This document shows positions 47,345 to 59,414 of a stretch of 64,000 bases of DNA, piece by piece. Both the position numbers and the translations under genes were made by a program. Every line of letters begins with the position of its first letter. Position 1 is the stretch's first letter. Location: the NCBI RefSeq assembly GCF_024385525.1, contig NZ_JANFLU010000005.1, forward strand, positions 186,001 through 250,000, written 5' to 3'. The stretch is from Arthrobacter sp. zg-Y238 (GTDB lineage Bacteria > Actinomycetota > Actinomycetes > Actinomycetales > Micrococcaceae). The notes under the pieces were generated by a model that saw only the letters and a list, made by a program, of their open reading frames with translations, was not told the origin of the DNA and made no database searches.

Positions 47345-49645
47345 ATGCGTAGAACGGACCGCAATTTTATGACGACAGTGAGCCAACGGCGAGAGAGCGG
47401 TACGCTCCTCGAACCCAGTGACACGCAGACGCCGGACGGGCCGTCGCAGGAAGGGCGCAAAGAAACGCTCCTGTGGGGCCTGGTCACTGTCGCAGCCACG
47501 TTTATCGGCTCCCTGATCCCGCTGATCCCGAATCCACGCTTCTACTTCTACGATGACACGCAGGCCGGTGCCTACGGAATCTGGGTGGAGATCGGGGAAA
47601 GCCTCCGCCGCGGTGAGTGGTGGCTGTTCAGCGATGAGGCCTGGGCTGCCGGCAACTACGCTGCCGAAGGGCAGTGGGGGCTCTGGAACCCGCTGATCAT
47701 GCTCATCGGGTTGATGTCCACTGTGATTACGGACGCCGTTCTCTTCTCAACCATCCTGAAGATCGCGCTGATGCTGGTCCTGGCGCTGGGCACATTCCTC
47801 CTGGCGCGCAGCTACCGGGCCACGGCGCCTTGGGCCGCCGTCGCCGGCGTCGCCGTGACCCTCACGGGATTCACCACATACTTTGACGGATCCTCCTGGG
47901 TTACGGGCCTGATGGTCTTCGCACTTCTTCCCTGGGCCTGGTGGGGACTGCGGCGCCTCATAACGGAAAGCCGCAACCCCGCACCCGCACTGATCTTCTC
48001 CTACCTGCTGATCACCGTGGGCTACGTCCACGGCACCATCATGCTGGTGATTGTCTTCCTGGCGCTGCTGATCGAAGTGTTTGTCCGGCGCACCCCGGCC
48101 CGTGCCGTCCCGCTCGTCGTTTCAGGCGTGATCCTTGGCATGGTGGCCCTGACGGTCTACCTACCCGGCGTCCTCACCGCGGGCGTGACTGCCCGGGCTT
48201 CGGACATCGGCAACAGCGGATTCCTGGGAACGGACCTTACGGGCCTGGCAAGTGCCGCTGTCGGCAGCGCCCTGCCGCAGGTCAGCGGCTGGTGGGGAGC
48301 GTTCGCCCCGGTGCCCGTCCTGTACATAGCCTGGTTCCTTCCGCTGGTGGGCCTGGTCAGTGGTCGCCGGATCCGCGGGTCCTGGCCGGCCTTGGCAGGA
48401 CTGGTCACGGTAGGTGTCATCTCACTGATGCTCACGCTGGCTCCGAGCGACCTCGGACCGCTGCGTTTCCCCATCCGGCTCGTCCCGTACGTTTCCCTCA
48501 CCGCCCTGGTCCTGCTGGCGGTCCTGCTTTCGCGCTTCCGCGTCCGCCAGCTGACCGGCGGCCGTATCGCGGCCGTGTCGGTCCTATATGCAGCAGGGAT
48601 GTACCTCGCCTGGAGCCAGAACCCGAATATCACGAGGATCCACTTCGTCCTCGGGGCGGTTGCAGCGGTAGGACTGATCTGCGCCGTCGTCGTGCTCTAC
48701 GCTCGGCATCCGCTGGTACGGACGTGGGGAGTACGTGCTGCCGCCGCAGGAATCATTCTTGTATCCCTGGTGGCGGCTGTAGGCCAGAAGCATTACTTCC
48801 CCTCAACTCCGCTGCCTGATTTCCATTTCCCGGAGTCGCCCGAAGCCTACGACGAACCCCTTGCCGAGGCCGAAGGCATGACATTCGTGGTGGGCGAGCC
48901 GGACCGGCTTGGTCCCGCCATTTGGGCCGATACCCTCGCATCGAATGCCTGGTACCTGAGCGATATCCCCACACACAATCTGTACAGCCCCATCATGTTC
49001 GCCAAGTACTCCGAAGACCTTTGCATGACCAGCCACGGCTGGACCTGCCAGAACGCCGCGGACAGCCTCTTCACAGTGGATGAGGAAACCGGTGAACTGC
49101 TGGTGGACCTGCTCTCCATCGACACTGTCCAAATCCTGCGTGACCCGGCGGACACCTCCGGGGAAGCGTTGAAGGCGCGCATGGTTCCCGAAGGTTGGAA
49201 CGAGGTGGAGCGCACCGGCGACTTCGTGACCTGGGTCCGTGCCGAGCCCCTGGAGAACAACGGCGAGGCTGTCTGGGCCACTCCGGGAACACGGGTATCA
49301 ACTGTTTCGGACACCAGCCAGGAGCTGGTTCTGCACGTGGACGAAGTGCCCGACGGCGGCGCTGAAGTAGTCACCAGCCGATTGGCCTGGCCCGGCTACG
49401 ACGCGGAGGGCGCCAGCATCGCGGATCCGCTGCGGGGTTACCTGCTGACTGTGGATGTTCCTGCCGGAAGCGAAGGACAGGATATCCGCATTACTTTCGA
49501 ACCGCCGGCATGGCCCGTCCTGGTGGTACTTATCTGGTCCGCCATCGGGCTGGGAGTGCTTTGGTCGGTGCTGCACCTGATGCAGTCCCTGCGCCGAAGG
49601 AACCGGGCCGTGGAACCAAACGCGGACGGGCCGGTGGCGTTGTGA
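47345..49645 (+). CDS. Large multispanning membrane protein, GT-C-like glycosyltransferase candidate
   Basis: The product is 766 aa. The ATG is preceded by GAGGCACG; a second ATG is at 47369. The N-terminal 45 residues are cytoplasmic, and about twelve membrane helices follow. The first extracytoplasmic loop holds FYFYDDTQAGAYGIW, an acidic pair where GT-C enzymes carry their catalytic carboxylates. The C-terminal 220 residues form an outer domain that ends in a last helix and a basic tail. GT-C enzymes use polyprenyl-phosphate sugars to modify surface polymers. The GtrA gene overlaps the end by 4 bp, which supports this. I do not recognise a named family with certainty. Confidence 0.7.
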   Translation: MRRTDRNFMTTVSQRRESGTLLEPSDTQTPDGPSQEGRKETLLWGLVTVAATFIGSLIPLIPNPRFYFYDDTQAGAYGIWVEIGESLRRGEWWLFSDEAWAAGNYAAEGQWGLWNPLIMLIGLMSTVITDAVLFSTILKIALMLVLALGTFLLARSYRATAPWAAVAGVAVTLTGFTTYFDGSSWVTGLMVFALLPWAWWGLRRLITESRNPAPALIFSYLLITVGYVHGTIMLVIVFLALLIEVFVRRTPARAVPLVVSGVILGMVALTVYLPGVLTAGVTARASDIGNSGFLGTDLTGLASAAVGSALPQVSGWWGAFAPVPVLYIAWFLPLVGLVSGRRIRGSWPALAGLVTVGVISLMLTLAPSDLGPLRFPIRLVPYVSLTALVLLAVLLSRFRVRQLTGGRIAAVSVLYAAGMYLAWSQNPNITRIHFVLGAVAAVGLICAVVVLYARHPLVRTWGVRAAAAGIILVSLVAAVGQKHYFPSTPLPDFHFPESPEAYDEPLAEAEGMTFVVGEPDRLGPAIWADTLASNAWYLSDIPTHNLYSPIMFAKYSEDLCMTSHGWTCQNAADSLFTVDEETGELLVDLLSIDTVQILRDPADTSGEALKARMVPEGWNEVERTGDFVTWVRAEPLENNGEAVWATPGTRVSTVSDTSQELVLHVDEVPDGGAEVVTSRLAWPGYDAEGASIADPLRGYLLTVDVPAGSEGQDIRITFEPPAWPVLVVLIWSAIGLGVLWSVLHLMQSLRRRNRAVEPNADGPVAL

Positions 49646-50160
49646 AAGCCGAGGACGAGACACCGTTTCCCGAAGGCCCACACGGGGTGTTTTCCGGCCC
49701 GCCGGGCCCGTTGATGCGGCTCCTGAAGACGGAAAAGGTCGCCTTCCTGCTGGTCGGCGGCGCGAATACCGTCTTCAGCACCCTTCTCTTCATCGGGCTG
49801 GACCTGCTCTTCGGGAGGCATGTTCCGTCCTTTGTTGTGCTGGGAACCGCCTGGCTGATATCCCTCGTGGCGGTCTTCTTTGTCTACCGGAAGCTGGTGT
49901 TCCGGGTGTCAGGCCACGTCCTGGCGGACCTGGGACGGTTTGCGACGGTAAACCTCACCGCTTTGCTGGTGAACATGGTGCTGCTTTTCGTCGCCTCGGA
50001 CATGCTGGGCGCGCCCCGCATCCCGGCCCAGATTGTCATCACCTGCGCCACGGTCTTCATCAACTACTTCGGTCATAAGTACTTTTCGTTTAGGCGCAAA
50101 CCATCCCCGGAACCCGGACCCGTGCCAAGTGCCGGTTCCAAGAAAGAGGACGAAGCATGA
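49642..50160 (+). CDS. GtrA-family membrane protein
   Basis: The product is 172 aa with a GTG start overlapping the previous stop by 4 bp. About 35 polar residues precede four membrane helices (VAFLLVGGANTVFSTLLFIGLDLLF, VVLGTAWLISLVAVFFVYRKLVF, FATVNLTALLVNMVLLFVASDML and IPAQIVITCATVFINYFGHKYFSF). The motif FINYFGHKYFSFR at the end is typical of GtrA. GtrA proteins are thought to flip undecaprenyl-phosphate-linked monosaccharides to the outer face. It lies between the GT-C-like gene and a GT2 gene and overlaps both by 4 bp. Confidence 0.9.
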   Translation: MKAEDETPFPEGPHGVFSGPPGPLMRLLKTEKVAFLLVGGANTVFSTLLFIGLDLLFGRHVPSFVVLGTAWLISLVAVFFVYRKLVFRVSGHVLADLGRFATVNLTALLVNMVLLFVASDMLGAPRIPAQIVITCATVFINYFGHKYFSFRRKPSPEPGPVPSAGSKKEDEA

Positions 50161-51014
50161 GTCCCCGCGTTTCCATCGTCATTCCGGCCTACAACAACGC
50201 CGCCTATCTGGCCGCGACACTGGAGTCCGTGACGGCACAGACTTACCCGGACTTCGAAGTCGTCATCGCTGACCACAGCTCAATTGACGGTACGTCGGAA
50301 ATCATCCAGTCCTTCGCCGGTGACCCCCGGATCCGGGTGCTCAGCCCCACGCCGCACGGCGGGGGCGCCAAAGCGAACTGGAACCGTGTGAGCCAGCATG
50401 CCGAGGGCGAGTGGATCAAGCTGGTCTGCGGCGATGACCTCATTGCACCCGAAGCCCTCGAAATCCAGATGGCGGCTGCGCAGGAACATCCCAGCGCAGT
50501 GATGGTGGCGAGCAAGCGTGCGGTGGTTGACGCGCACGGAGCACCGGTCATCGCCTCACGTGGACTGGCCGGCCTCGAGGGCCTGGTCAGCGGACGGGAC
50601 GCCGTTCGCGCGACCGTACGCAGCGGCACCAATATCTTCGGTGAACCCGCCGCAGTCCTGCTTCGGCGCGATGCCCTGGCCGACGGCTGGTGGGACGACA
50701 CCTTCCCTTACATGATCGATGAGACCGCGTACGTGCGCGTGCTGCGCTCCGGTGACTGTGTGGCCGTTCCCCAGACGCTCGCCAGCTTCAGGATCAGCGC
50801 GAGCCAGTGGAGCGTCCGGCTGGCCAAGGCACAGGCTGAACAGGCTGCCGGCCTGCACCGGGCGATCCTGGCCGCGCATCCCGAGGCTGTCTCACCAGCC
50901 GACGTTCGCCGGGGCAATGCCCTCGCACTTGCCAACGCCTACGCCCGCCGGCTGGTTTACCTGGGGCTGCGTCGCCGCATGGGCAAGGAAAACGTCGTAG
51001 CCAGCACTACCTAA
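50157..51014 (+). CDS. GT2 family glycosyltransferase
   Basis: The product is 285 aa. The GT-A domain has VSIVIPAYNNAAYLAATLESV, then VVIADHSSIDGTSEII, with DHSS in place of the more common DDGS. LVCGDDLIAPEALEI supplies the metal-binding DD. There are no membrane helices, so it is cytoplasmic or membrane-associated. It overlaps GtrA by 4 bp and is translated with it. Without membrane anchors it more likely adds a sugar to a growing lipid-linked chain than to undecaprenyl phosphate. Donor and acceptor cannot be read from sequence. Confidence 0.87.
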   Translation: MSPRVSIVIPAYNNAAYLAATLESVTAQTYPDFEVVIADHSSIDGTSEIIQSFAGDPRIRVLSPTPHGGGAKANWNRVSQHAEGEWIKLVCGDDLIAPEALEIQMAAAQEHPSAVMVASKRAVVDAHGAPVIASRGLAGLEGLVSGRDAVRATVRSGTNIFGEPAAVLLRRDALADGWWDDTFPYMIDETAYVRVLRSGDCVAVPQTLASFRISASQWSVRLAKAQAEQAAGLHRAILAAHPEAVSPADVRRGNALALANAYARRLVYLGLRRRMGKENVVASTT

Positions 51015-51055
51015 GTCACACAGCGGGCCGTGCCCGCGGAATGGTCACATAACCA

Positions 51056-53023
51056 ATGTTGAAGACAACACGTGCCGCCGATCGGGCCGGTGCTGTGCTG
51101 CAGCCTGTCCTCCAATGGCTCCGAACCGGTGACAACGCCCTCCGGGTTGTCGTGGTGGCCGCCTACGCCGTTATGGTGCTTTTGGGCGCCACGACGTCCT
51201 CCATCGGGATGGGCCACCTGCGGCAGGATCCGGAGAATCCCCTCGGTACACAGCTAGGGCTCTCCAGCGGGATCCGCTCGGATGAGTACAACGCCTATTC
51301 GCCGATCGCCTTGTCAGTCATGGCCACGGGCGGTGCCCCCACGCTGAGCGCCATGGGTGCAAGGGCAGACCTTGTCCACCGGTTTACCTCTGGCGGTTTC
51401 TTCGAATCCTTCGTGTTCTTTGATTCAGGGCTGCTCAAGTTGGCTGGATTCCTGCCGGACGCGAACGTCTTTGCTGCTCACTGGTGGCTTCCTGTCCTCC
51501 TCCTGTTGCTGATGATGCCGAAGTGGTTCGAGCAGGTAGGCGGCACGAGGCGGATGGGATGGCTGGCTGCCGGATTAATCGCTCTCTCGCCGTGCGTCGC
51601 CTGGTGGTCCATGATGCCCGTGGCCCTGATCGCCTATACCCTGACTGGGTCGAGCCTGATGATCACGGCGTACCACCGCTTCAACCGCGGCCAGCGCCTT
51701 GTGGCCGCATTGGCAGGATTGGCCGGCGGAATACTCATCGCGGGGATGCCATCCTTTTACACACCGTGGTCGCTGGTGCTCGGATTGCCGGTGCTGGTGG
51801 CTTCCACCCTATGGATCCTGACCCGTGCCGGCTCGTTGTGGACCCGTATCCGTCCGGTCCTGCTCACTGGAGTCACGGCGGTCGTCTTCGGAATCGGCAT
51901 CCTGGTGGAGAACTCGGAGGGACTCAACGCCCTGTTCAGCACGGTTTACCCGGGTTCCCGCCGATCCTCCGCCGAGGCACAGCCTTTCGCCCTGCTGTTC
52001 GGTGCTCCGGCACTGTCGCCGCTGCAAAACGGTTCCGTGCCCGTGCAGGCCAACGCCAGCGAACTGTCGACCTCTTTCGCCGTAGCCTTCATCTGGATTG
52101 CGGTGCTGCTGGCCGGCAGCAGGCTTGTTCCTTCCGCGCGCCGCGGCATAGCGGCATGGACTGTCCTGGCGTTCGGTTTGGTGTGGCTGGGCTGGTGCCT
52201 GGTGGACCTGGGAAGCCTGGGCGAGAAAATTCCCCTGTTGAACCTGGTGCCTTCGGTGCGGTCCGCCCAGGTGGTGGGCGTGCTTGGAGTCATTGCCGTC
52301 TGCCTGCTCCTTTCCATGGTGGACGGCCGGCGCTGGAAAACCGCCGTTGTGGCTGCCCTCATCTCCGGAGCCGTAACGGCGTATGCAGCGTCCCAGATGC
52401 AGGCACAGTATCTGCCGGACATGCGCTTTCTCGTCATTCCTGTTGCCGGGGCTGCCGTCGCCGTGGTGGTTCTCTGCGTGACGCGGTATCCGCACCGCAG
52501 CTGGCCCGTGGCCCTCGCGGTGGTGCTTGCGGCGCTTCCGGTTTACCGGGCCAACCCGCTGGTGTTCGGTCTCGGGGACCTGCGCGAATCGGAAACAGCG
52601 AAAGTCCTTTATGAAGCAGGGACCGAAGCGCGGGACAACGGCACCTTCTGGGCGTCAAACCTGGGTTCCTTCGACACCGTGAGCCTGGCAAACGGCGTGC
52701 CTACCCTGTCCGGGCTGCAGCGCTCAGGGCCTGACATGGAGATGTGGCAACGCCTGGATCCGGACAATGAGTTCGAAGAAGCCTGGAACCGCGGCGGGGG
52801 CTATGTTCCCTTCAACTGGGCGCCGGGAGCGGAAACGAACATCACTACCAACGGGTTTGACGTGACCTTTGTCCAGGTTGACCCCTGTGTCCTTGCGGAC
52901 GCCATGCCGGAGCTGGGGCATATTGCCTCGACCACAGAACTGCAGGTTGACTGTCTCCAAGCCGAGCGCACCCTGCAGTGGTCGGGCAGTCCGGTATACA
53001 CCTACCGGGTACTCCAGGACTGA
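51056..53023 (+). CDS. Large multispanning membrane protein, second GT-C-like candidate
   Basis: The product is 655 aa. After a short N-terminus comes a first helix (VVVVAAYAVMVLLGATTSSIGM). A long outer loop holds GLSSGIRSDEYNAYSPIALSV, where the DE pair fits a GT-C catalytic site. About eleven further helices follow, and the last 130 residues lie outside the membrane. It is related in layout, but not closely in sequence, to the protein at 47345. It follows the GT2 gene by 41 bp and is the last plus-strand gene before a palindromic terminator. Transfer of a polyprenyl-linked sugar to the surface polymer is inferred. Confidence 0.68.
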   Translation: MLKTTRAADRAGAVLQPVLQWLRTGDNALRVVVVAAYAVMVLLGATTSSIGMGHLRQDPENPLGTQLGLSSGIRSDEYNAYSPIALSVMATGGAPTLSAMGARADLVHRFTSGGFFESFVFFDSGLLKLAGFLPDANVFAAHWWLPVLLLLLMMPKWFEQVGGTRRMGWLAAGLIALSPCVAWWSMMPVALIAYTLTGSSLMITAYHRFNRGQRLVAALAGLAGGILIAGMPSFYTPWSLVLGLPVLVASTLWILTRAGSLWTRIRPVLLTGVTAVVFGIGILVENSEGLNALFSTVYPGSRRSSAEAQPFALLFGAPALSPLQNGSVPVQANASELSTSFAVAFIWIAVLLAGSRLVPSARRGIAAWTVLAFGLVWLGWCLVDLGSLGEKIPLLNLVPSVRSAQVVGVLGVIAVCLLLSMVDGRRWKTAVVAALISGAVTAYAASQMQAQYLPDMRFLVIPVAGAAVAVVVLCVTRYPHRSWPVALAVVLAALPVYRANPLVFGLGDLRESETAKVLYEAGTEARDNGTFWASNLGSFDTVSLANGVPTLSGLQRSGPDMEMWQRLDPDNEFEEAWNRGGGYVPFNWAPGAETNITTNGFDVTFVQVDPCVLADAMPELGHIASTTELQVDCLQAERTLQWSGSPVYTYRVLQD

Positions 53024-53042
53024 GCCGGACGCGCTACGGAAT

Positions 53043-53080
53043 CAGGGATGCCCCGCCGCTGCAGCGGCGGGGCATCCCTG
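53043..53080. terminator. Bidirectional terminator, perfect 38-bp palindrome
   Basis: CAGGGATGCCCCGCCGCTG (53043-53061) is followed directly by its reverse complement (53062-53080), then TTTCT. It lies between the stops of the convergent GT-C-like gene and the RmlC-RmlD gene. Confidence 0.88.
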
Positions 53081-53100
53081 TTTCTATCAGTTCGTCCCAG

Positions 53101-55565
<2,465 letters not shown>

Positions 55566-55585
55566 TCACCGGCGAAGATAGCCGT

Positions 55586-56455
55586 ATGCGCGGAATCATA
55601 CTCGCCGGCGGGACCGGATCCAGGCTTCACCCCATCACCCTAGGCATCAGCAAGCAGTTGGTGCCGGTCTACGACAAGCCGATGATTTACTATCCGCTGT
55701 CCACGCTGATCCTGGCCGGAATCCGCGACATCCTGATTATCACCACTCCGCATGACGCCGAGCAGTTCCAGCGCCTGCTCGGCGACGGATCCCAGTTCGG
55801 CGTGAACCTGACCTACGCCCGGCAGCCGGAACCGGACGGTCTGGCGCAGGCCTTCATTATCGGGGCGGAGCACATTGGCGACGACAGCGTGGCCCTCGTG
55901 CTGGGCGACAACATATTCTACGGCCAGGGAATGGGCACGCAGCTGCGGCGGTTTGCCGACGTCGACGGCGGCTCCATCTTCGGCTACTGGGTGGGCGATC
56001 CGCGGGCCTACGGTGTTGTGGAGTTCGACGCCGACGGCCGTGCGGTGTCCCTGGAGGAGAAGCCGGAGCAGCCGAAGAGCAGCTACGCCGTTCCGGGGCT
56101 TTACTTTTACGGTAACGACGTCGTCGATATAGCCAGGGAGCTGAAGCCGTCTCCGCGCGGTGAGCTGGAGATTACCGACATCAACAGGGTGTACCTGGAA
56201 CAGCAGCGCCTGCACGTGGAAGTCCTGCCGCGGGGCACCGCGTGGCTGGATACCGGCACCTTCGATTCGCTCAATGACGCCTCCAACTTTGTCCGCACGG
56301 TCGAGAGCCGACAGGGCCTAAAAATCGGAGCACCCGAGGAGACCGCCTGGCGGATGGGTTTCCTCTCTGATGAAGGACTGCGTGTCCGTGCTGAGGCCCT
56401 CGTCAAGAGCGGCTACGGGCAGTATCTGCTGAACATACTCGACCAGGGTCGCTAA
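55586..56455 (+). CDS. rmlA: Glucose-1-phosphate thymidylyltransferase
   Basis: The product is 289 aa. The nucleotidyltransferase motif [26 protein letters not shown] is at the N-terminus. [13 protein letters not shown] carries the metal-binding Asp, and [12 protein letters not shown] and [10 protein letters not shown] follow in standard order. It makes dTDP-glucose from glucose-1-phosphate and dTTP and starts the rhamnose pathway. The ATG at 55586 begins the conserved MRGIILAGG. An open frame extends 12 codons upstream but is not conserved. It is divergent from rmlB, and a very long hairpin follows its stop. Confidence 0.97.
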   Translation: MRGIILAGGTGSRLHPITLGISKQLVPVYDKPMIYYPLSTLILAGIRDILIITTPHDAEQFQRLLGDGSQFGVNLTYARQPEPDGLAQAFIIGAEHIGDDSVALVLGDNIFYGQGMGTQLRRFADVDGGSIFGYWVGDPRAYGVVEFDADGRAVSLEEKPEQPKSSYAVPGLYFYGNDVVDIARELKPSPRGELEITDINRVYLEQQRLHVEVLPRGTAWLDTGTFDSLNDASNFVRTVESRQGLKIGAPEETAWRMGFLSDEGLRVRAEALVKSGYGQYLLNILDQGR

Positions 56456-56489
56456 GAGGCCCAGCGCAGCTCTGAGCGTGACGCTTCGC

Positions 56490-56548
56490 CAGGCAGTAAA
56501 CAGGAAGGGCCCGGATCGTCGATCCGGGCCCTTCCTGTTTACTGCCTG
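56490..56548. terminator. Bidirectional terminator with perfect 29-bp arms
   Basis: Arms 56490-56518 and 56520-56548 are perfect reverse complements around a single T. The arm begins CAGGCAGTAAACAGGAAGGG. It follows rmlA by 34 bp and reaches to within 1 bp of the convergent DUF2304 stop. The first 11 bases also occur at 46101-46111 beside another terminator. Confidence 0.88.
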
Positions 56549-56549
56549 A

Positions 56550-56969
56550 TCAGAGCCGGTCTCCGGCTGCGGGAGGGACCGGGTGCCCGGTACCGGTGCC
56601 GCTTTGTCCTGGGTCTTTCGGGGAACGGACTTCTCCCTGGAGCTGTTTGAGCGCCGTGTTCAGAATGGCTACTTCTTCGGCAAGGATACGCGTCTCGTCT
56701 TCGACGACGGAAAGCTCCCACGACAGGTGGAGGGCCACTCCTATCAACAGCACGATGCTCATGGCAAACAGCAGGTTGGAGGGGACCTGGACGCCGAGCC
56801 AGCCGGCCACGAGTGCCAGTAGCTGCGGCCACCCTGCAAGAATCAGCGACCCGCCTCCGACCAGGAGCCACAGAACCGCATACTTTTCCCGCAGCTTTTT
56901 GCGCCGGAGCATCTCCAGCACCAGCACAAACATGACAAGGGAGAAAACAAACGCAGCGAAAACAGCCAT
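56550..56969 (-). CDS. DUF2304 membrane protein
   Basis: The product is 139 aa. There are three hydrophobic segments (VFAAFVFSLVMFVLVLEML, YAVLWLLVGGGSLILAGWPQLL and NLLFAMSIVLLIGVALHLSWEL). RRKKLREKYAVLWLL, the DUF2304 signature, lies between the first two. The C-terminal 50 residues include a short coiled coil (VEDETRILAEEVAILNTALKQLQGEV). DUF2304 genes usually follow a polyprenyl-phosphate glycosyltransferase gene, as here with a 2-nt gap, and may help it at the membrane. The function is unproven. Confidence 0.88.
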   Translation of the reverse strand: MAVFAAFVFSLVMFVLVLEMLRRKKLREKYAVLWLLVGGGSLILAGWPQLLALVAGWLGVQVPSNLLFAMSIVLLIGVALHLSWELSVVEDETRILAEEVAILNTALKQLQGEVRSPKDPGQSGTGTGHPVPPAAGDRL

Positions 56970-56971
56970 AA

Positions 56972-57700
56972 TTATGCCTTATCTGACGGAACCTGGGACT
57001 TGCGGCGGGTAAGCGCAAGGAACAGGGCAAATACGGAACGAAGCAGGTATACAGCGGATTTTGCCGGGTTGTGGCTCGGGACGCCGCCCTGTCGAACCCT
57101 CATGGTCACGGGCACCTGGGCGACGGCGCATCCTGACCGGATGGCCACCACGAGGGAATCGATGGTGTCCCCGAGGTACTCTGCCGGATAGTGGTCAATG
57201 TACTGGTTGATGGCCCGGACGTTTCCCGCCCGGAAACCGGAGGTCACGTCCGTCAGCTTGGTCTTGGCGAGTCGGGAAATCACGGCAGCCAGAAAGGACA
57301 TGGCCCATTTGCGCGGGCCCGTAACCTTGTAGTCGCCCTCCTCGGCAAAACGTGCGCCGATGGAAATATCGGCGTGCTGCAGTCCCTGGACAACACGTTC
57401 GATGTCTCGCGGGTCGTGCTGGCCGTCGGAGTCGACCTGGATGACAGTCTGGTAGCCGTGGGTCTTGGCATACTTGAAGCCGGCGCGCATGGCGCCGCCG
57501 ACACCGAGATTGAACGGAAGCTTCAACACAGTGGCCCCGGCTTCACCTGCCAGACGTGCGGTGTCGTCGGACGAGCCGTCGTCGACCACCAATACGTCGT
57601 AGCCTTTGCCCTGGGCGAGGACTTCCCGGACGGTGTCCCCGACGGTCTCACCCTCGTTCCAGGCCGGCATGATCACGAGTACTCGGGGTGGTTCCGTCAT
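56972..57700 (-). CDS. GT2 glycosyltransferase (DPM1-like)
   Basis: The product is 242 aa. VLVIMPAWNEGETVGDTVREV opens the GT-A fold, and VVDDGSSDDTARLAGEAG and the metal-binding QVDSDGQHDPRDIERV follow. The last 30 residues include a hydrophobic stretch (AVYLLRSVFALFLAL) but no full pair of membrane helices. It is probably a polyprenyl-phosphate sugar transferase working with the DUF2304 protein. I chose ATG at 57700 because it overlaps the DUF2142 stop in an ATGA; ATG at 57706 is also in frame. The three genes form one minus-strand operon. Confidence 0.9.
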   Translation of the reverse strand: MTEPPRVLVIMPAWNEGETVGDTVREVLAQGKGYDVLVVDDGSSDDTARLAGEAGATVLKLPFNLGVGGAMRAGFKYAKTHGYQTVIQVDSDGQHDPRDIERVVQGLQHADISIGARFAEEGDYKVTGPRKWAMSFLAAVISRLAKTKLTDVTSGFRAGNVRAINQYIDHYPAEYLGDTIDSLVVAIRSGCAVAQVPVTMRVRQGGVPSHNPAKSAVYLLRSVFALFLALTRRKSQVPSDKA

Positions 57701-59277
57701 GAACATGGAAGTGTCTCTGATTCCTTATCTTTGTTAGCGGCTTCTGGGTCCTGCGGGTGCCCGGAGGACTGTGCGCGGAGAGTCCGGAGGAGCAGCACCA
57801 CTGCAACGGCGAGGGCCGCAGCATAAGCAACAGCCCATGTTATCCACCCGGCGGGCGGTTGCCAAAGCGGCCCCTGGAGCATCGGCAGCCAGTTTGCGTC
57901 TCTGGCGAGCCCCACGGTGTAGCGCCGGAGCACATACACGAACGCATACACCTGCGCACCGGCGGCGAGCCAGAAGAGCAGTGCCCTCAGTCGTGCAAAG
58001 AAGGGCGTACGGGACAGTTCAACGTCACGAAGGGCGTAGCCGCAGGCCAGGAGGAACGGCACCACGAGCGGCAGGATGTAGCGCCCCTGCCAGATATAGC
58101 CCACGTCCCCGATCACCGCGGACTGCATGACCGGGGGCAGAAGCACTATTGCCGCCAGAAGCAGTGCGGGGCCGGCGAGGCGGGAAGCCGGACGGACACA
58201 GGCAGCAGCCACCGCGAGGCCCACCATCAGGAAGCCCCAGAAAGCGTAGACACCGTTCGGGGCAGGCGTGTCCAGCCAACCGAACATGCCTATGTAGGCC
58301 GTGGCGTAGTCGAACGTGCGGTCAAGCATGGTGAGGAACGCCTGGCCCTTGCTGATCTGTTCGCCGCTTCCGGTCAGGCTTTGGAAGGTCTGGGCGGTCA
58401 GGAGCCATAAAAGTCCAACGGCGGAGCCGGCGGCACAGATGTACCCGGCCAGGCGTACCCCGCGGTCTGCGAGCAGCATCTTGAGGTTGCTGGCACCGCC
58501 CAGCAGCACTGCGGCGATGACAGCCAGGGCCAGCCAGACCAGGGATACGGCACGGGTGTTGGCAAGAACTACGGCAGAAACGGTCAACAGCACCAGGTAG
58601 GGGCGGATATTTTCCCGGTTCCTACTTCGCTCCATGACTGCCAACGTTGCGGTAAAGACCGCCGTGGTGGCCGCAATCTCCAGCGACTGCGGATTCAGGC
58701 CGCCGGTCAGGTAGAGCACCATCGGCGTGCAGGACACGGCAAACGCGGCCAGAGTGGTCCTGAAACGCCGAAGGGACAGGATCGAGGACACCGATGCCGC
58801 GGCGAAGAGCGATGTCAGGGCGACACTGATGAGCCGCATGGCATACCACGCTGTGTCTCCGGCAAGGACCAAAGAGGGCAGCCCGACAATCGAGTAGTAA
58901 AGGGGGTTGTAATTTCCCGCTGATGTTGTTAACTGAACATCGTTGGTCGCAGTACCGATTTCCGGAGTGCAGTCAGCGGTTACCTTGGGGGTGAAAGCAA
59001 AGCAAGGCGGCTTGGGGTAGTCCTGCAGGTACGCGGGTACGTCAACCACTGCTTCTTCGCCCTGCCCGCCGCTATCCTGGCCGTGCCACTGACCGTTGAC
59101 GACTGCAGCCGCTTTGATGACATGTGCCAGCTCATCGGGATACGAGGACACAGGAGAAGCGAAGGACCAGATTGACCCTAGGGCGAAAAACAACCCGAAG
59201 GCTGCGGCAAACCCGCGAAAAGACCAGCGGTTTTGGAGCTTGGTAATGGGGGTTCGTCGTACGTCAGTTATGGCCAT
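57697..59277 (-). CDS. DUF2142 membrane protein, third GT-C-like candidate
   Basis: The product is 526 aa. A short cytoplasmic N-terminus precedes a first helix (GFAAAFGLFFALGSIWSFA). FASPVSSYPDELAHVIKAAAVVNG is the DUF2142 signature, and its DE pair sits where GT-C enzymes hold catalytic acids. An outer loop with two cysteines (PPCFAF, ADCTPEIG) and about ten more helices follow. It is the first gene of the operon with the DPM1-like transferase and DUF2304, which would supply its lipid-linked sugar donor. The acceptor is inferred to be the surface glycan. Confidence 0.87.
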   Translation of the reverse strand: MAITDVRRTPITKLQNRWSFRGFAAAFGLFFALGSIWSFASPVSSYPDELAHVIKAAAVVNGQWHGQDSGGQGEEAVVDVPAYLQDYPKPPCFAFTPKVTADCTPEIGTATNDVQLTTSAGNYNPLYYSIVGLPSLVLAGDTAWYAMRLISVALTSLFAAASVSSILSLRRFRTTLAAFAVSCTPMVLYLTGGLNPQSLEIAATTAVFTATLAVMERSRNRENIRPYLVLLTVSAVVLANTRAVSLVWLALAVIAAVLLGGASNLKMLLADRGVRLAGYICAAGSAVGLLWLLTAQTFQSLTGSGEQISKGQAFLTMLDRTFDYATAYIGMFGWLDTPAPNGVYAFWGFLMVGLAVAAACVRPASRLAGPALLLAAIVLLPPVMQSAVIGDVGYIWQGRYILPLVVPFLLACGYALRDVELSRTPFFARLRALLFWLAAGAQVYAFVYVLRRYTVGLARDANWLPMLQGPLWQPPAGWITWAVAYAAALAVAVVLLLRTLRAQSSGHPQDPEAANKDKESETLPCS

Positions 59278-59414
59278 GGTGCTAACATCGTATCCGACCC
59301 TGCCCGTGCGCTATAGGAGCATTGGGCGTTCGGGTCCGCTACTGATCGTTCGGAACGAGGAACTCATTCCCCGCCGGCAGGTCCCGCCGTTAGCCCCAGG
59401 AGCTGAGTCCGTAT

